50,115 nucleotides of DNA. Source: Phycisphaerales bacterium (GTDB lineage: Bacteria; Planctomycetota; Phycisphaerae; Sedimentisphaerales; Anaerobacaceae). The notes under the pieces are model-generated. The model saw nothing but the letters and a program-made list of their open reading frames with translations, did not search any database and had not been told where the DNA came from. Each line of letters starts with the position of its first letter. Positions within the stretch are counted from its first letter, which is position 1. The position numbers were made by a program, and so were the translations under genes. Positions 23,945-34,700 of this stretch are shown here, piece after piece. The stretch is from NCBI GenBank assembly GCA_011057845.1, contig DSDB01000614.1:1-50115 (forward strand), written 5' to 3'.

Positions 23945-24214
23945 ATGGACGGCAGCTTCATCATGTTTCTGGGACGCCATACGCTCGAGACTACATTGCT
24001 TGTGTCGGCCCCGATACTTCTGACGTGCATGATCGTCGGCGTGGCGATCACCCTGTTGCAGGCGGTTACCTCGATCCGCGACATGACGCTCACCATCGTG
24101 CCCAAATTGCTCGCGGTCGGTGCTGTGACCTTGCTGTTCGGCGGATGGATGCTTCAGGTGGTGCTGCGGTTCTTCCATGAGATATTCGGCTATATTCAGA
24201 ACATCGGACACTAA
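23945..24214 (+). CDS. fliQ: flagellar export-gate protein FliQ
   Basis: The 89-residue protein has two membrane helices at about 17-38 and 50-75. The conserved Q-A-V-T-S-I-R-D-M-T-L-T-I-V-P-K-L near 39-55 is the FliQ/SctS hairpin signature (usual form Q-A-x-T-Q-I-x-E-x-T-L-x-F-x-P-K). ATG 23945 is chosen over GTG 23936 because GGAG lies about 8 nt before the ATG. It forms part of the export pore with FliP and FliR. The standard gene order supports the call. Confidence 0.95.
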   Translation: MDGSFIMFLGRHTLETTLLVSAPILLTCMIVGVAITLLQAVTSIRDMTLTIVPKLLAVGAVTLLFGGWMLQVVLRFFHEIFGYIQNIGH

Positions 24215-24265
24215 TGCCGCGGGCCGTACACCGTCCGGCGAGGTCCCGCGTCGCATGGTGCGGTC

Positions 24266-25021
24266 GTGATGGATATGCTGTCGTCCAAACTGTTGGTCTT
24301 CGCCATGGTGCTGACGCGCGTCTCGGCGTTCTTCCTGGTAACCCCGGTGTTCAGTTGGACCAGTATCCCGGTCCGCATCAAGGTGGCGATGACGGTTGTG
24401 CTGAGTTTCTTCTTCGCCATGGTTCTGCCGCACCGGGTGGTGATCCGGTCGGTTGACCCGCTGTCGGTCGTGGTCCTGCTGAGCTACGAATCGGTCTACG
24501 GCCTTGGGCTGGGACTGATTACGGTGCTGGTGTTCACGGCGGTGCGGTTCTTTGGACAGATCGTCGAACAGCAGATGGGCCTGACAATGTCGGAGGTGCT
24601 CGACCCGCTGATGGGCGAAGGGGCCCAGGCCCTCGGACTGATGATCGAGATGGTCTTCATCATGCTGTTTCTGGCCGCCAACGGACATCATCTGTTCCTG
24701 CTCGTGGTGTCCCGCAGCTACGAGGCCTTCCCCGCCGGTTCGGTTCCGACGGTGGGAGTGCTCCTAGAGGGGATCATCGCGGGTGGATCAGTCCTGCTGA
24801 CGGCGGGGCTGCGGCTGGCGGCGCCGATTCTGACGGCGTTCATGGTCCTGATGGTGACGCTGGCCGTGCTGGCGAGGATCGCCCCGGAAATGAACATCCT
24901 GTTCATCAGTATGCCGATGCGCATCGGACTGGGGCTGCTGATGGTGGGGGCGTTCATCCCCTTTGTCGAAGGTTATGTCGGCGAGTTCGCTGAATGGATG
25001 GGCAAGCTGTTGCCCTTGTGA
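24266..25021 (+). CDS. fliR: flagellar export-gate protein FliR
   Basis: The 251-residue protein is very hydrophobic, with about six membrane helices. FliR stretches include L-T-R-V-S-A-F-F-L-V-T-P-V-F near 13-26, E-Q-Q-M-G-L-T-M-S-E-V-L-D-P near 101-114, and L-A-R-I-A-P-E-M-N-I-L-F-I-S-M-P-M near 200-216. It completes the FliPQR pore. The start is GTG at 24266 or the ATG one codon on. It lies 51 bp after fliQ and 42 bp before flhB. Length is normal. Confidence 0.95.
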   Translation: MMDMLSSKLLVFAMVLTRVSAFFLVTPVFSWTSIPVRIKVAMTVVLSFFFAMVLPHRVVIRSVDPLSVVVLLSYESVYGLGLGLITVLVFTAVRFFGQIVEQQMGLTMSEVLDPLMGEGAQALGLMIEMVFIMLFLAANGHHLFLLVVSRSYEAFPAGSVPTVGVLLEGIIAGGSVLLTAGLRLAAPILTAFMVLMVTLAVLARIAPEMNILFISMPMRIGLGLLMVGAFIPFVEGYVGEFAEWMGKLLPL

Positions 25022-25063
25022 TACGCGCGGAAAACAGGAAGCGTATAGCAGCCTGGGCATACT

Positions 25064-26143
25064 ATGGCGGAAAAGGACTCAGCCGAGCGGACGGAACAAC
25101 CGACTCCGCGACGGTTAGGCAAGGCGAAAGAGAAGGGCCAGGTCCCTCAAAGTGAGGAGTTGACGTCCTTTGTGGCGATCTCGATCCTGGCGGCGATGAC
25201 GGCGTTCTCCTGGCCGAGTCTGATGCGATGGTTCCGCGAGACCATGCGGCAGGGACTGACGCGCGGCACAGGTGTATTCTCGACGACGGATACATTCGTA
25301 ACCTTTGTCAACGAAAGCCTCACCGACATGCTGGTCGTGATGCTGCCTACGCTGGCGGCGCTCTGTATCGGCGGGGTGGCCGCGTCCATTATTGTCGGCG
25401 GCGGCTTCAACTTCGCGCCGGGGGCCGTGCGTTTCGATCTGGAGATGCTCAACCCCGCCAGCGGTATCGGCAGGCTCTTCAATGGCCGTAACCTTGTCAA
25501 GCTGGGCCTGAGCATTGTGAAGCTGCTCTTTGTCGGCCTGATCGTCTGGGTCTACCTGTCGAAGAAGCTGGAGTACCTTGCGTCTCTGCGCTGGGTGTGG
25601 ACCTCTCAGCTTCTGGGCGCCATGGGCCACGTTCTGCTGGGGCTGGTCGTCCGGATGTGCCTGGCGCTGCTGGTGGTGGGGATCGTCGACACGGCGTACC
25701 AAAAGTGGAAGTGGATGAAAGACCTGAAGATGACCAAGCAGGAGGTCAAGGAGGAACGCAAACAGACCGAAGGCGCACCTGAGACGCGAAGCCGCATCCG
25801 CAAGATACAGATCGAGGGCGCGCTTCGGCGTATGCGGCAGGAAGTGCCCAAGGCCAGCGTCGTCCTGGTCAACCCCACCCACTATGCGGTGGCCCTGAAA
25901 TATGATGCCAAGCGGATGGAGGCGCCGATGGTCGTGGCCAAGGGCGCCGATGAAGTTGCTTTCAAGATCATGGAGATCGCACGGGCCTATGGTGTGCCCA
26001 TCGTGCGGCGGCCGGAACTGGCGCGAACGCTGTTCGCCGCCGTCAAGTGCGGCCAATTTATTCCGGACAGTCTGTTTGTCGCCGTAGCCGAGGTGCTCGC
26101 CCTGATCTACCGACTGCGGCAGAGGCGTCTGCGCCGCCGTTGA
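25064..26143 (+). CDS. flhB: flagellar export substrate-switch protein FlhB
   Basis: The 359-residue protein begins with the usual polar start K-D-S-A-E-R-T-E-Q-P-T-P-R-R-L. Four membrane helices lie in about 30-210, and the cytoplasmic FlhB-C domain (about 215-350) has the self-cleaving motif V-N-P-T-H-Y near 268-273, cut between Asn and Pro in the family. The charged linker (M-T-K-Q-E-V-K-E-E-R-K) before the domain is also diagnostic. With FliK it switches export from rod/hook to filament proteins. It ends the fliO operon; flhA, often next, is not in the window, and the following gene fliD is on the other strand. Confidence 0.96.
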   Translation: MAEKDSAERTEQPTPRRLGKAKEKGQVPQSEELTSFVAISILAAMTAFSWPSLMRWFRETMRQGLTRGTGVFSTTDTFVTFVNESLTDMLVVMLPTLAALCIGGVAASIIVGGGFNFAPGAVRFDLEMLNPASGIGRLFNGRNLVKLGLSIVKLLFVGLIVWVYLSKKLEYLASLRWVWTSQLLGAMGHVLLGLVVRMCLALLVVGIVDTAYQKWKWMKDLKMTKQEVKEERKQTEGAPETRSRIRKIQIEGALRRMRQEVPKASVVLVNPTHYAVALKYDAKRMEAPMVVAKGADEVAFKIMEIARAYGVPIVRRPELARTLFAAVKCGQFIPDSLFVAVAEVLALIYRLRQRRLRRR

Positions 26144-26278
26144 GAGTCGTTCCCTACGCACCGAGGTCTGTCACAAGCACCTCAAGAGCCCCATTGCCGC
26201 GTCCGATAATATCTGTGAGCAGGCAGACCATGGCCCCTGAGGGAGTTGGCAATCGGGAAAACATGTGCGGGGTCGTCG

Positions 26279-28648
26279 TCAGGCCGTCTTGGAGGGGATG
26301 ATGCCCGCCGCGGCCATCTGGTTCTGCAGCATCGCCAACGTCTTCTCCAGCCGGGCGTACTGCAGTATCAGGCGCTGTTCCCGCACTGAGACGCGCCGTT
26401 GCTCTTCCTCAATCTTCTTGTCGAGCAGCTCAATCTGATCCTTGACGTGCCTGCTGTCCACAACGACGCTGCCGACGGTGGGTTTGAGTATCCGGTCAAG
26501 CACGTCCTCAAGTCTGCCCGCAAAACCCTGCCGGATGCGCACGGTGGAGGTGAAGACGCCATCGGTCGATAGGGCAACGCTTAATTGCAGCCCGTTTTCG
26601 GGATACAGGGGATTTCCATTGGAGTCGAACTGCCCGTTGCCTGTGACGATGTTGCTGCTGAATTCGGCGTCGCGCCACGTGGACTCCGACGACAGCTTGA
26701 TACGGGCGCCTGTAATGGCGCCGCCGGCGACGGTCACTTCGACGTCGTATTGACCGGCGGTCGTGTAGGCGCTGCTGGCCCCATAGAAGCGAATGGCGCT
26801 ACTCGTGCTGGTCCCGCTCTTGTCGGCGCCGATCAGATTCAGAACGCCGCGGGAGTCTTTGGCAATGGCCTTGTCGAAGTCGGCGGCGTCCAGACTCAGA
26901 TGCCCGTCCTTATCCAGTCTCAGGCCGATGGCCGCCGGGGCCAGAAAACTGTCGATGTCGGCGATGAACCCGGCGGCCTGCTGAATGAGCGGCAGGCGAA
27001 TCTCATTATGAATGGAGGACACCGTGTAATCGGACATGAGGATACCGGCGGTCTTCGTGGCCTCGTCATAACGTGTGTTCTCCTTGATGAAATCCACGGC
27101 GTAGTTGTACGCCGTCACGAGCCGGTCGAGCCGGTCTTTGACGGACTGGACATCTCGGGTCAGCGTAATATCCTTGCCGGCGGCGTCCGTCGTATCATGC
27201 AGGTGCAGGGTAACACCGGCAATGACGTCATCGACAGTGTTGGTGCTTCGGTTGATGTAACCGTCGGATCCCTTGGCCTGCTCGGCCCAGACATAGTTGG
27301 GCGCCGGCCGGTCCAGATTCGAGGCGTCTATCGCGATCATGTCGACATCGCCCAGTCCCGAAGCAAAGGTGAACGTCAGGGTGCCGTTGGTGGTGCTCAG
27401 GCGGTCGCCGCTGACGGTGATGTCGCCGGCCGAGACATTGTCCAGGGCCTCAAGGGCGGCCTGGATCGAGGCCGCGTCGGCGTCGTAGGCCAGGGCGGCC
27501 GTCGTGCGGCCGTCGTAGGTGAGCGTGAAGGCGCCGCCGTTGGCGCCGCTGGAGAAACCAAGTGTCTGGACCTCGGCCACGGGCGTGATCGCCGGAAAGC
27601 CATCGACCTTAATTCGAGAATCCTGCGCGCTCTGAGTCTCCGTAAAATCGGCGGCCGCAAAACCCGCAAGACTGGCGCCGACGGCGCCGCCTTCGGTATC
27701 GACCGCCATGGCGGGCAGGGTCAGGGTCGCCGCTGACCCGTTGGCGTTGTAGGTCAGGCTGATGGACAGGTCGCTGGCGCCCTGGACGTTGTCGGCCAGT
27801 ATGATCAGGCCGTTTTCAAATCTGGCCTTGGCGATGCCGTCGAATGCACTGTTGATTTCCCCAATCAGGTGCTCGATGCGGGTGTTGTCGGTGATGCCGA
27901 GGTTGATCTGGGCGATCGCCACGCCGTTGCGGTCGGTCCCGGTGATTTCGATCACCTCGCCGCCTTCGAGTGCGCCGCTGAACTGATCGAGGTCAATGAG
28001 CCGGGTGTTCGTGGCCGCGTTGTCTGTGCCGCGGGTCAGCTCCGAGCCGGCCTTCCACGTCTCGGTCGAGCCGGCATTGATACGGATCCTGTAATCGGAG
28101 CCGGCGTCGTTGCCGTTGAGGACCAGATGGTACTTGTTGTTGTAATGCAGCAGGCTGGCTGTGACGCCGGGGTTATCGGCGTCGTTGTTGATCAGACCGA
28201 CGAGGTCCTGGAGGGTCGTGGTGGCCGTGGTGGCGACGGAAGTCTCTTTGTGATTGTAGGAGTAAATAAACGTACCGGCGCCCACGTAGTCCTCGGCATA
28301 CTTGAGCCCCGTGGTGTGGACCATTCTCGCGGACCGCGCCAGGCGGTTGATCACAACATTGTGGCTGCCCTCAAAGGCCTGGTTGCCGGCTTCGGCCGTC
28401 AGTTTGTCCTTGTCGCTGGTCGACACATTAAACGCCCGCAGCGTGTCGGCGCTCGATAGGTTACGGGCGGCGGTGCGGAAATTGCGGAGTTTCGACTCCA
28501 GGTCGCGCAGGGCGGTCTGCCGCTGGGTCCATGTATCGCGGCGGTCCTCGTAGACATTGAGCTGGCGTCGCTCGACCGCCATCAACTGCCTGATGAGCGA
28601 TGCGGTGTCAATACCTGTCTGGAGGCCTGGAAGCGTTATAGTGGCCAT
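26279..28648 (-). CDS. fliD: flagellar filament cap protein FliD, enlarged
   Basis: The product has 789 residues against roughly 450-670 for common FliD. The N-terminal domain has the cap signature I-T-L-P-G-L-Q-T-G-I-D-T-A-S-L-I-R-Q-L-M-A near 4-24. The C-terminal coiled coil (about 735-789; I-E-L-L-D-K-K-I-E-E-E-Q-R-R) and L-D-K-D-G-H-L-S-L-D near 585 are also typical. An inserted beta module lies at about 360-450 (F-T-L-T-Y-D-G-R-T-T-A-A-L-A-Y, then I-Q-A-A-L-E-A-L). I recall similar modules in large planctomycete surface proteins. FliD caps the filament and guides flagellin folding. A sigma28-type promoter lies at 28707-28733. Confidence 0.95.
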   Translation of the reverse strand: MATITLPGLQTGIDTASLIRQLMAVERRQLNVYEDRRDTWTQRQTALRDLESKLRNFRTAARNLSSADTLRAFNVSTSDKDKLTAEAGNQAFEGSHNVVINRLARSARMVHTTGLKYAEDYVGAGTFIYSYNHKETSVATTATTTLQDLVGLINNDADNPGVTASLLHYNNKYHLVLNGNDAGSDYRIRINAGSTETWKAGSELTRGTDNAATNTRLIDLDQFSGALEGGEVIEITGTDRNGVAIAQINLGITDNTRIEHLIGEINSAFDGIAKARFENGLIILADNVQGASDLSISLTYNANGSAATLTLPAMAVDTEGGAVGASLAGFAAADFTETQSAQDSRIKVDGFPAITPVAEVQTLGFSSGANGGAFTLTYDGRTTAALAYDADAASIQAALEALDNVSAGDITVSGDRLSTTNGTLTFTFASGLGDVDMIAIDASNLDRPAPNYVWAEQAKGSDGYINRSTNTVDDVIAGVTLHLHDTTDAAGKDITLTRDVQSVKDRLDRLVTAYNYAVDFIKENTRYDEATKTAGILMSDYTVSSIHNEIRLPLIQQAAGFIADIDSFLAPAAIGLRLDKDGHLSLDAADFDKAIAKDSRGVLNLIGADKSGTSTSSAIRFYGASSAYTTAGQYDVEVTVAGGAITGARIKLSSESTWRDAEFSSNIVTGNGQFDSNGNPLYPENGLQLSVALSTDGVFTSTVRIRQGFAGRLEDVLDRILKPTVGSVVVDSRHVKDQIELLDKKIEEEQRRVSVREQRLILQYARLEKTLAMLQNQMAAAGIIPSKTA

Positions 28649-28706
28649 CGTTGACTCGTTTCATTCATAGTGCGATTGAGCCGACCCTGCGGAATCGGCA
28701 GTAATA

Positions 28707-28733
28707 TTATCGGCAGCCGGACGACACACTTGA
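28707..28733 (-). promoter_or_regulatory. sigma28-type promoter of fliD
   Basis: On the minus strand: TCAAGTGT, 11 bp, GCCGATAA. The -10 half is a perfect match to the sigma28 consensus and the -35 half matches 6 of 8. The transcript would start near 28700, about 52 nt before the fliD ATG, and the promoter sits in the 131-bp gap after the giant glycosyltransferase gene. Confidence 0.8.
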
Positions 28734-28779
28734 GCAAGTGTATGAACGCGCCGTCATGCCCGGTTTACGGGGACCGGAC

Positions 28780-31700
28780 CTATAACAGAGGAACCGAGAC
28801 GGCTGCCAGGCGGGATTCACGGACACAAATACATCTCGCCCGGTACTTGTCGGCCAGTCTCTGGTAGAACTGTGGAAAACGGACCATCGGGCCGCGGGCA
28901 TATCGGCCGAAAACTTCCGCCAGGTACTCATGGAAGCAATGTGCACGGTCGTCGGGATCCTCGATGGCGGCCAGGTGGGGGCAGAGCCTCTCGGCGGGGT
29001 ATCGCTCAACCATGGCGCCCAACGCCTCCGCCATGATCCGGTTTCGCTGCTCGTACCTGTGGCTGTTGCCGCCAGGCAGACGGCGATAGAAGTACCGGCC
29101 TTGAAAATCACAGCGACAAAAACGGATATCCGGCGCATGGCGGCAGAGAAAGACGAAGTCCTCAACGGTATCGACTTCATCATAGAGCCCCGTTCGGTCG
29201 TAGAGGCTGCGGCGTTTGAGACTGCCCGGATTGGGTACGGGCCCGAAGCCGTGTTCAAGCAGAAAGGCCGGCAGGATGCGACTATCCGGAAAGTCCTCAT
29301 ATCGCCACAACTCGCCTGTCGGACAACCGGCCGAGTCAACAAGGGTCAGGGCCGCTGGGTAGACATAGTCGGCCTCCGGGTGCTGTTCAGCGAAGCGCAC
29401 AAGCCCGTCAATGTAGTCGGGAGATATAAAATCGTCGGCGTCCACGTTCAGGATGTACCGGCTGGCGGCCTCGCGGATGGCCCGGTTCAGACCCGATGCG
29501 AAGTTCTTATGCTCTTTGTGGATGCAGCGGATGCGTCGGTCGCCGTAGGCGGTCATGATGTCCGCCGTTCGATCCGTGGAGCCGTCGTTGACTATGAGCA
29601 GCTCGAGTTCCTCGAAGCTCTGCCCCAGGACTGATGCGATCGCCTGCGCTATGTAGGGCTCGGCATTGTAGGCCACCATACACACCGAGACCAAGGGCTC
29701 CCGGCGGCTCGATGCCGCAGACACAGGCGGTGCCGTGATGCTTGGCGACCCGCTCACGTCAGACCGATCCGCCGTCTTGCGGCGGGCCAGAAGCATGTGA
29801 AACGGTACGTCGATGTGGCCGACGATCCAGAGTATCGCCCGGTCATCGGACATCGCATGGACCGCATCGGGAAGATTCTCAATTAGCCCCCGCGCATACA
29901 ACCGGCGAACGAGGGCGAAATACTGCCGAACATCCTCGCGCCGAGCCAGGGCCTCGTTCACGGCGTCGGCGAACAGGGCCTCGGGATCGGCGTCGCTCGA
30001 CCGGGCGCGCGTTTCGGTGCGGCGTTTAAGTGCATTGAGGCGGGCCCTGACACGGGAGAGAATAGCGATATTGACCTTGTCCTTGGAGTGGGCGATGGAG
30101 GTCGGCAACTCGCGGTAGAGGTACAGAGGCTCGTCCACAAAAAACAGGCCGCCAATCTCCTCCATCTTGTAGACGATGTCCACATCCTCGGCGTATACAA
30201 TAGCCTCATCATAGCCGCCGGTTCGATGATAGTACGCGGTCTTGAACGTCTTGAAATGGCTGACGTGGTTTTCGTCGAGAGCCGATGCGCCCGGGCCGAT
30301 GGGTCCGCAGAAGCCCGTCTTGCGAGGCGTCAGATCGGCGCCACAGTAGATGAACTGCGAGTAGATGAGCCCGGCGTCGGGGCGTTCCAGATGGGCCTGG
30401 TGCATCGTCTCGATGGCTCGCGGCGTCAGGGCGTCATCGCTGTCAAGGATACCGAAGACATCGGCCGAGACAGCGGCGATGGCGGTCTTCAGCGCAGCCG
30501 TGTAGCCCTTGTTGACATCGTGATGGAGCACCCGGACGCGGGGATCGGACGCGATGCGGGCGATTTCGGCGAGTGAATCGTCGGTCGAGCCATCGTCGAC
30601 GATGATGAGTTCCCAGTCCGTGAACGTCTGCGACAGCACGGACCTGATCGCCTCGGCGATATAGGGGCCGTTGTTGTAGTTGGCCATGATAACGGAGAAT
30701 CGCGGCTTGGGGCGCGGGCCGCCCGCCGCCTCAACGAGGCGGATTTCCACGGGGTGATGGCACGCCTCGGGCGTGAAGCCTGCGTACCCTCCCACATCGA
30801 TCCGGCGGCCCGCGTCGAATTCGCCAGCCAAGGCCTCGGCGGTATAATCGGGATTGGCTTCACACCGGTTGGGACGCACCGACTGGACCACATTGACGGG
30901 ATTGCAGAATGCCACGGAAGTGGCTGGACACAGCAGCAGCGGCCGAGTCTCGGCAAACAGGCGGGCCTGGGCCGCGAAAGCCTCCTCAAGAGTATTCGGA
31001 TTGGCGAATTCAATGTGTTCCAACACCACCAACAGGTCGGCGGCCCGGTAGAGGGAACTGGACACCTCAAAGGGATAGGCGAAATCGTGCTCGGCCGTTG
31101 TCCAGTTGAACTCCAGTACACCGTCCCGCAGCGGCCGAAACTCCGGCAGCGTCTGTGGCACGCTTCGGGGGTAGCAATACCGCGTGTTACGGCCCAGGCG
31201 AAGCGAGAAACCCAGTGCGGCCGGCTGCGCGGACAGAGCGGCAATACAGCCGCCGGCGGAGAACTCCCGCACGAAGATGTTGTCGTCGACCAGCAATAGG
31301 ACGTGGTCGCAGGACCCCACGAGGCCGAGCAACTGCCCCCGGAAATCGGACTCGGCCAGGAATGCAACGGTCGGGAACTCCTCCGCCAGCTTCTCATATT
31401 GCCGCCGATGCCGTTCGGTGGAGACCTTGTAGAGAATGGTTGGATGGAGGAGATCCGCATCGGTGCAGTGCATCAACAACGATTCCAGCGTCGCCCGTAG
31501 TTGCATCGCGCGGTCCTTGCTGAAGATGATCGTTCGCAAGGGTACACGGCCCGTCCCAAGGATTCTTGACGCTCCCGGCCGGGTGTGTTTCTCCAGGAGA
31601 TGCCGTACCTGCGGGGCGTCGAGACCCTGGTCACGAGCCAGGATAAGCTGTTCGAGGGATGCATCGGTGCGACCGTCCTGGAGAAGGGCTAGGGCCCGCC

Positions 31701-34700
31701 AGTAGGCGCTGGTGGCGTCGCTTATGAATCCGGGACGACGGACGATATCGAACATGGCTGCCATATCCGGCCGCCAGAACAAGCGTCGCGGGTCAGGCAG
31801 GTCCGCCGAGACTTTGTGGCGCCATCGCGCCAGGAGCCGCCTGATGTCGTCGTCCGCCTGAGCCAGATTGGACTGCTTCTGAGCATCGAGGATGTTATGG
31901 TGGGTCACCAGGCCGCAGGGCAGTGGAATCAGGTGCAGACCGGCGTCGTACAGCCGGTAGCAGAAGTCCGTGTCGGCACAATAGAAGCGGTAGGACTCGT
32001 CCAGCCCGCCGATGTGGCGGAAGGCGTCCAGGCGGAATAGGCCGTAGTTCATAAGCAGGCGGGCGCCGTAAGTGAAGTCGATCCCAAACTCGGCCCAGAA
32101 GGGCTGCGCAGGATGAACATTGCGGTAAAAGAACATGCCACCGGCCACGCCGTCACTATGTGTGTCGAGGAGATGGACGGCTTCGGCCAGGGCCCCGGTG
32201 TTGAATGACATGTCATCACTGGCGTACATGGCGTATCGCCCCGTGGCCTTGCTGAAACCGAAGTTATACAGCGCCGGCCACGAATGATGCCCCTGACCCA
32301 GGTGTTCGGACTCGCGATAGACGCGGTTGATGCCGTGTCTACCGAGCACCTCGCGCGTGCCGTCGGTTGAATCCCCATCGATGATGATGAATTCGTACTT
32401 GAGACCATCCGCAGCCGCCTTGATGCTTCCTAGTGCGGCGTCGAGCAATCCGGCCCGGTTCTTCGTGGACAAGACGACACTGAGGTCCGGCCGGTCACCG
32501 GTGCTTGGCGTCGCCTCAACCGGTACGACGGCGTCCGATTCCAAGGAACGAACTGTGGTGACACCCAGGGGCCGGCGGCTGTGGTAGGCTACGCGGACCG
32601 ACTCGGACGCCAGGAACTCGAGTATGCACGGGACGATGGTCCACAGTGAGAGTTGACTACTGTCGTGCAGGTCGTTTTCCTTGAGGTAGCGACGGTGGTG
32701 TTCGGCGAATCGTCGGCCCAGGCGGGTCCAGGGGTTCGTCTTCTCATCACCATTGAAATGGAGGTCGATGCCGCCGCGCAACGACTGGAAGAACTCGCTC
32801 GCAAGGCGGCCCCAGTGGTCGCCCGACCACTCAAACGTGTGGCGAATGTGACGGGCGACAGGCGTGGTAAGGCGGCGGAGTTCCGCCCCGTTGAGCAAGG
32901 CCGCCACCGGCAGGTGGTAGTCCCACCAAGGCATGCCCAGGCAGAGGTTCGACGCCGGGATTCGCGCGATGAGCGATTTGTCAAAAAAGAAAAAGTCAAA
33001 GCCGCAGTTGTAAATGGTTCCATCTTCATCGCCGAGCGCATCGACATCGAGACGCGAACCGTAAAACAGCGATTGTGAGGCTTGGTGTTCAATGAAATCC
33101 AAAAGACCCCGGTCACCGGACAGGTGAATGTCGGCATTGACGATGCCGCAGAGGTCCCCGGCATTCACGGCCAGGACGCCGAGTACGTCGTCTAAGTAGA
33201 CAAGCGGTTTGCCGTAGAGATCGCGCGCGTCGCGCGGCGCCGCCATGAACTCCACTCGCGGGAATGCCGGCGCCAGGCGGTCCACTTCCTCCCGACAATT
33301 GACACTGATGACGCGAAACCCCAGGTCGAGCCAGCTTCGGACGGCGTTTTCCTGGGCGCCGATCCGTGACGGGGCAATGCTGGTCACAATGGTGACGGCC
33401 GGCCGGGCCGCAACTGAAACCGGCCGCGTCTCGGTCGCCCTCACAACGCCTGTCCGAGATCTGGGCGCCGCGGCACAAGCCGAATTCCTGAAACCGTCTA
33501 GTCGCATGGAATCGAGATGCAGCGGTTGCGGCGCCGCCAATTCCCGAGGGCAGTCATTGTGGTCGATCTCGTCCTGCAGGACCCGGCGAGCCTCCTCGGT
33601 GTAGTCCTGCCAGGCGCATTTGGTCTTCTGGCCCGGGTGATGGCGGAATCCGGCCAGCCAGGCGTCAAGAGTGTGAAGACGGGTATGTTTGAAGAAGCGC
33701 AGCCAGAGTTCGCAATCGCCAGCGAATCGCAGGTCCGTTCGGATGCGCCCGCCGGCCCGCTGCCATAGAGTACGAGTCCAGAAGGTGCTCTCTTGCTGGA
33801 TAAAGAACCGGGGACTGGTCTGTAGGTAGTCGACACGCGACCATAACGGGACCCAGCCGACGTTGATGAGCCGCCCGGCAGCATCCCACGCGGTGGGTCG
33901 GCCGGTAAGCCACTGGATGTCGGGATAGCGACTGAATACGTAAGCCACCTTCCAGAAGGCGTCGCGGTGGTACTTATCGTCGGAGTTCAACCAGGCCATG
34001 ATCGAGCCGGTGCTCTTGTCGAACCCCGCTTGGATGGCGGCGTATTGGCCGCCGTCCGGGGTGCTCTGCCAATAAGAAAGGTGCTTCTCGTATTTCCGGA
34101 TGATATCGACCGAACCATCCGTGCTGCCGCCGTCCATGATGATGTATTCGAGATTGGGATAGCCCTGGCTCAGTACCGAATCGATGCACTCTTCGAGAAA
34201 CGCCCCCTGGTTGAAGGACGGTGTTACGATGGATATCTTCGGCAGGCCCGCTGCGACGGGAGGGTGGGCGGTTCCCACCGGGACGGCACGGCGCCCCATG
34301 GCCCCCGCCTCGCGTTTCGTCGACAGAGCCAGCAGACGCGGCTTGGCCTTCTCGGCCTGGCGAAAGACATCGTTGTCCACGACCCGTGGAACAGCCCCGG
34401 GCACGAATAGCATCGGGCTGCCGGCTCGGCGGCGGCACTCGGCGATACAGCGGTGATACAGGTCCAGGTACTGGCCCGCGATGCGTTTGTGGTCGAATGT
34501 CGTTACCGCTCGGCGGCGGGCGGCGGCGGCGAGGCGTCCGCGAAGCCCGGCATCGCGCACCAAATCGATCAGAGACCGCGTGATGGCGGGAATATCGCCG
34601 GCGGGGGTGATGAGGCCCTCTTGTCCATCGCGAACCAGTTCGGGGACCCCACCCGTATCAAAAGCGGCAATCGGCAGACCGCAGGCCAGGGCCTCCAGAA

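Noticed and set aside
26195..26205. TCCGATAA in the flhB/fliD gap, plus strand
   Set aside because: No -35 match at the right distance, and it would only transcribe antisense to fliD.
26585..27736. Plus-strand frame of 383 codons inside fliD
   Set aside because: It is antisense to FliD, with repetitive Gly/Val/Asp composition mirroring the beta module.
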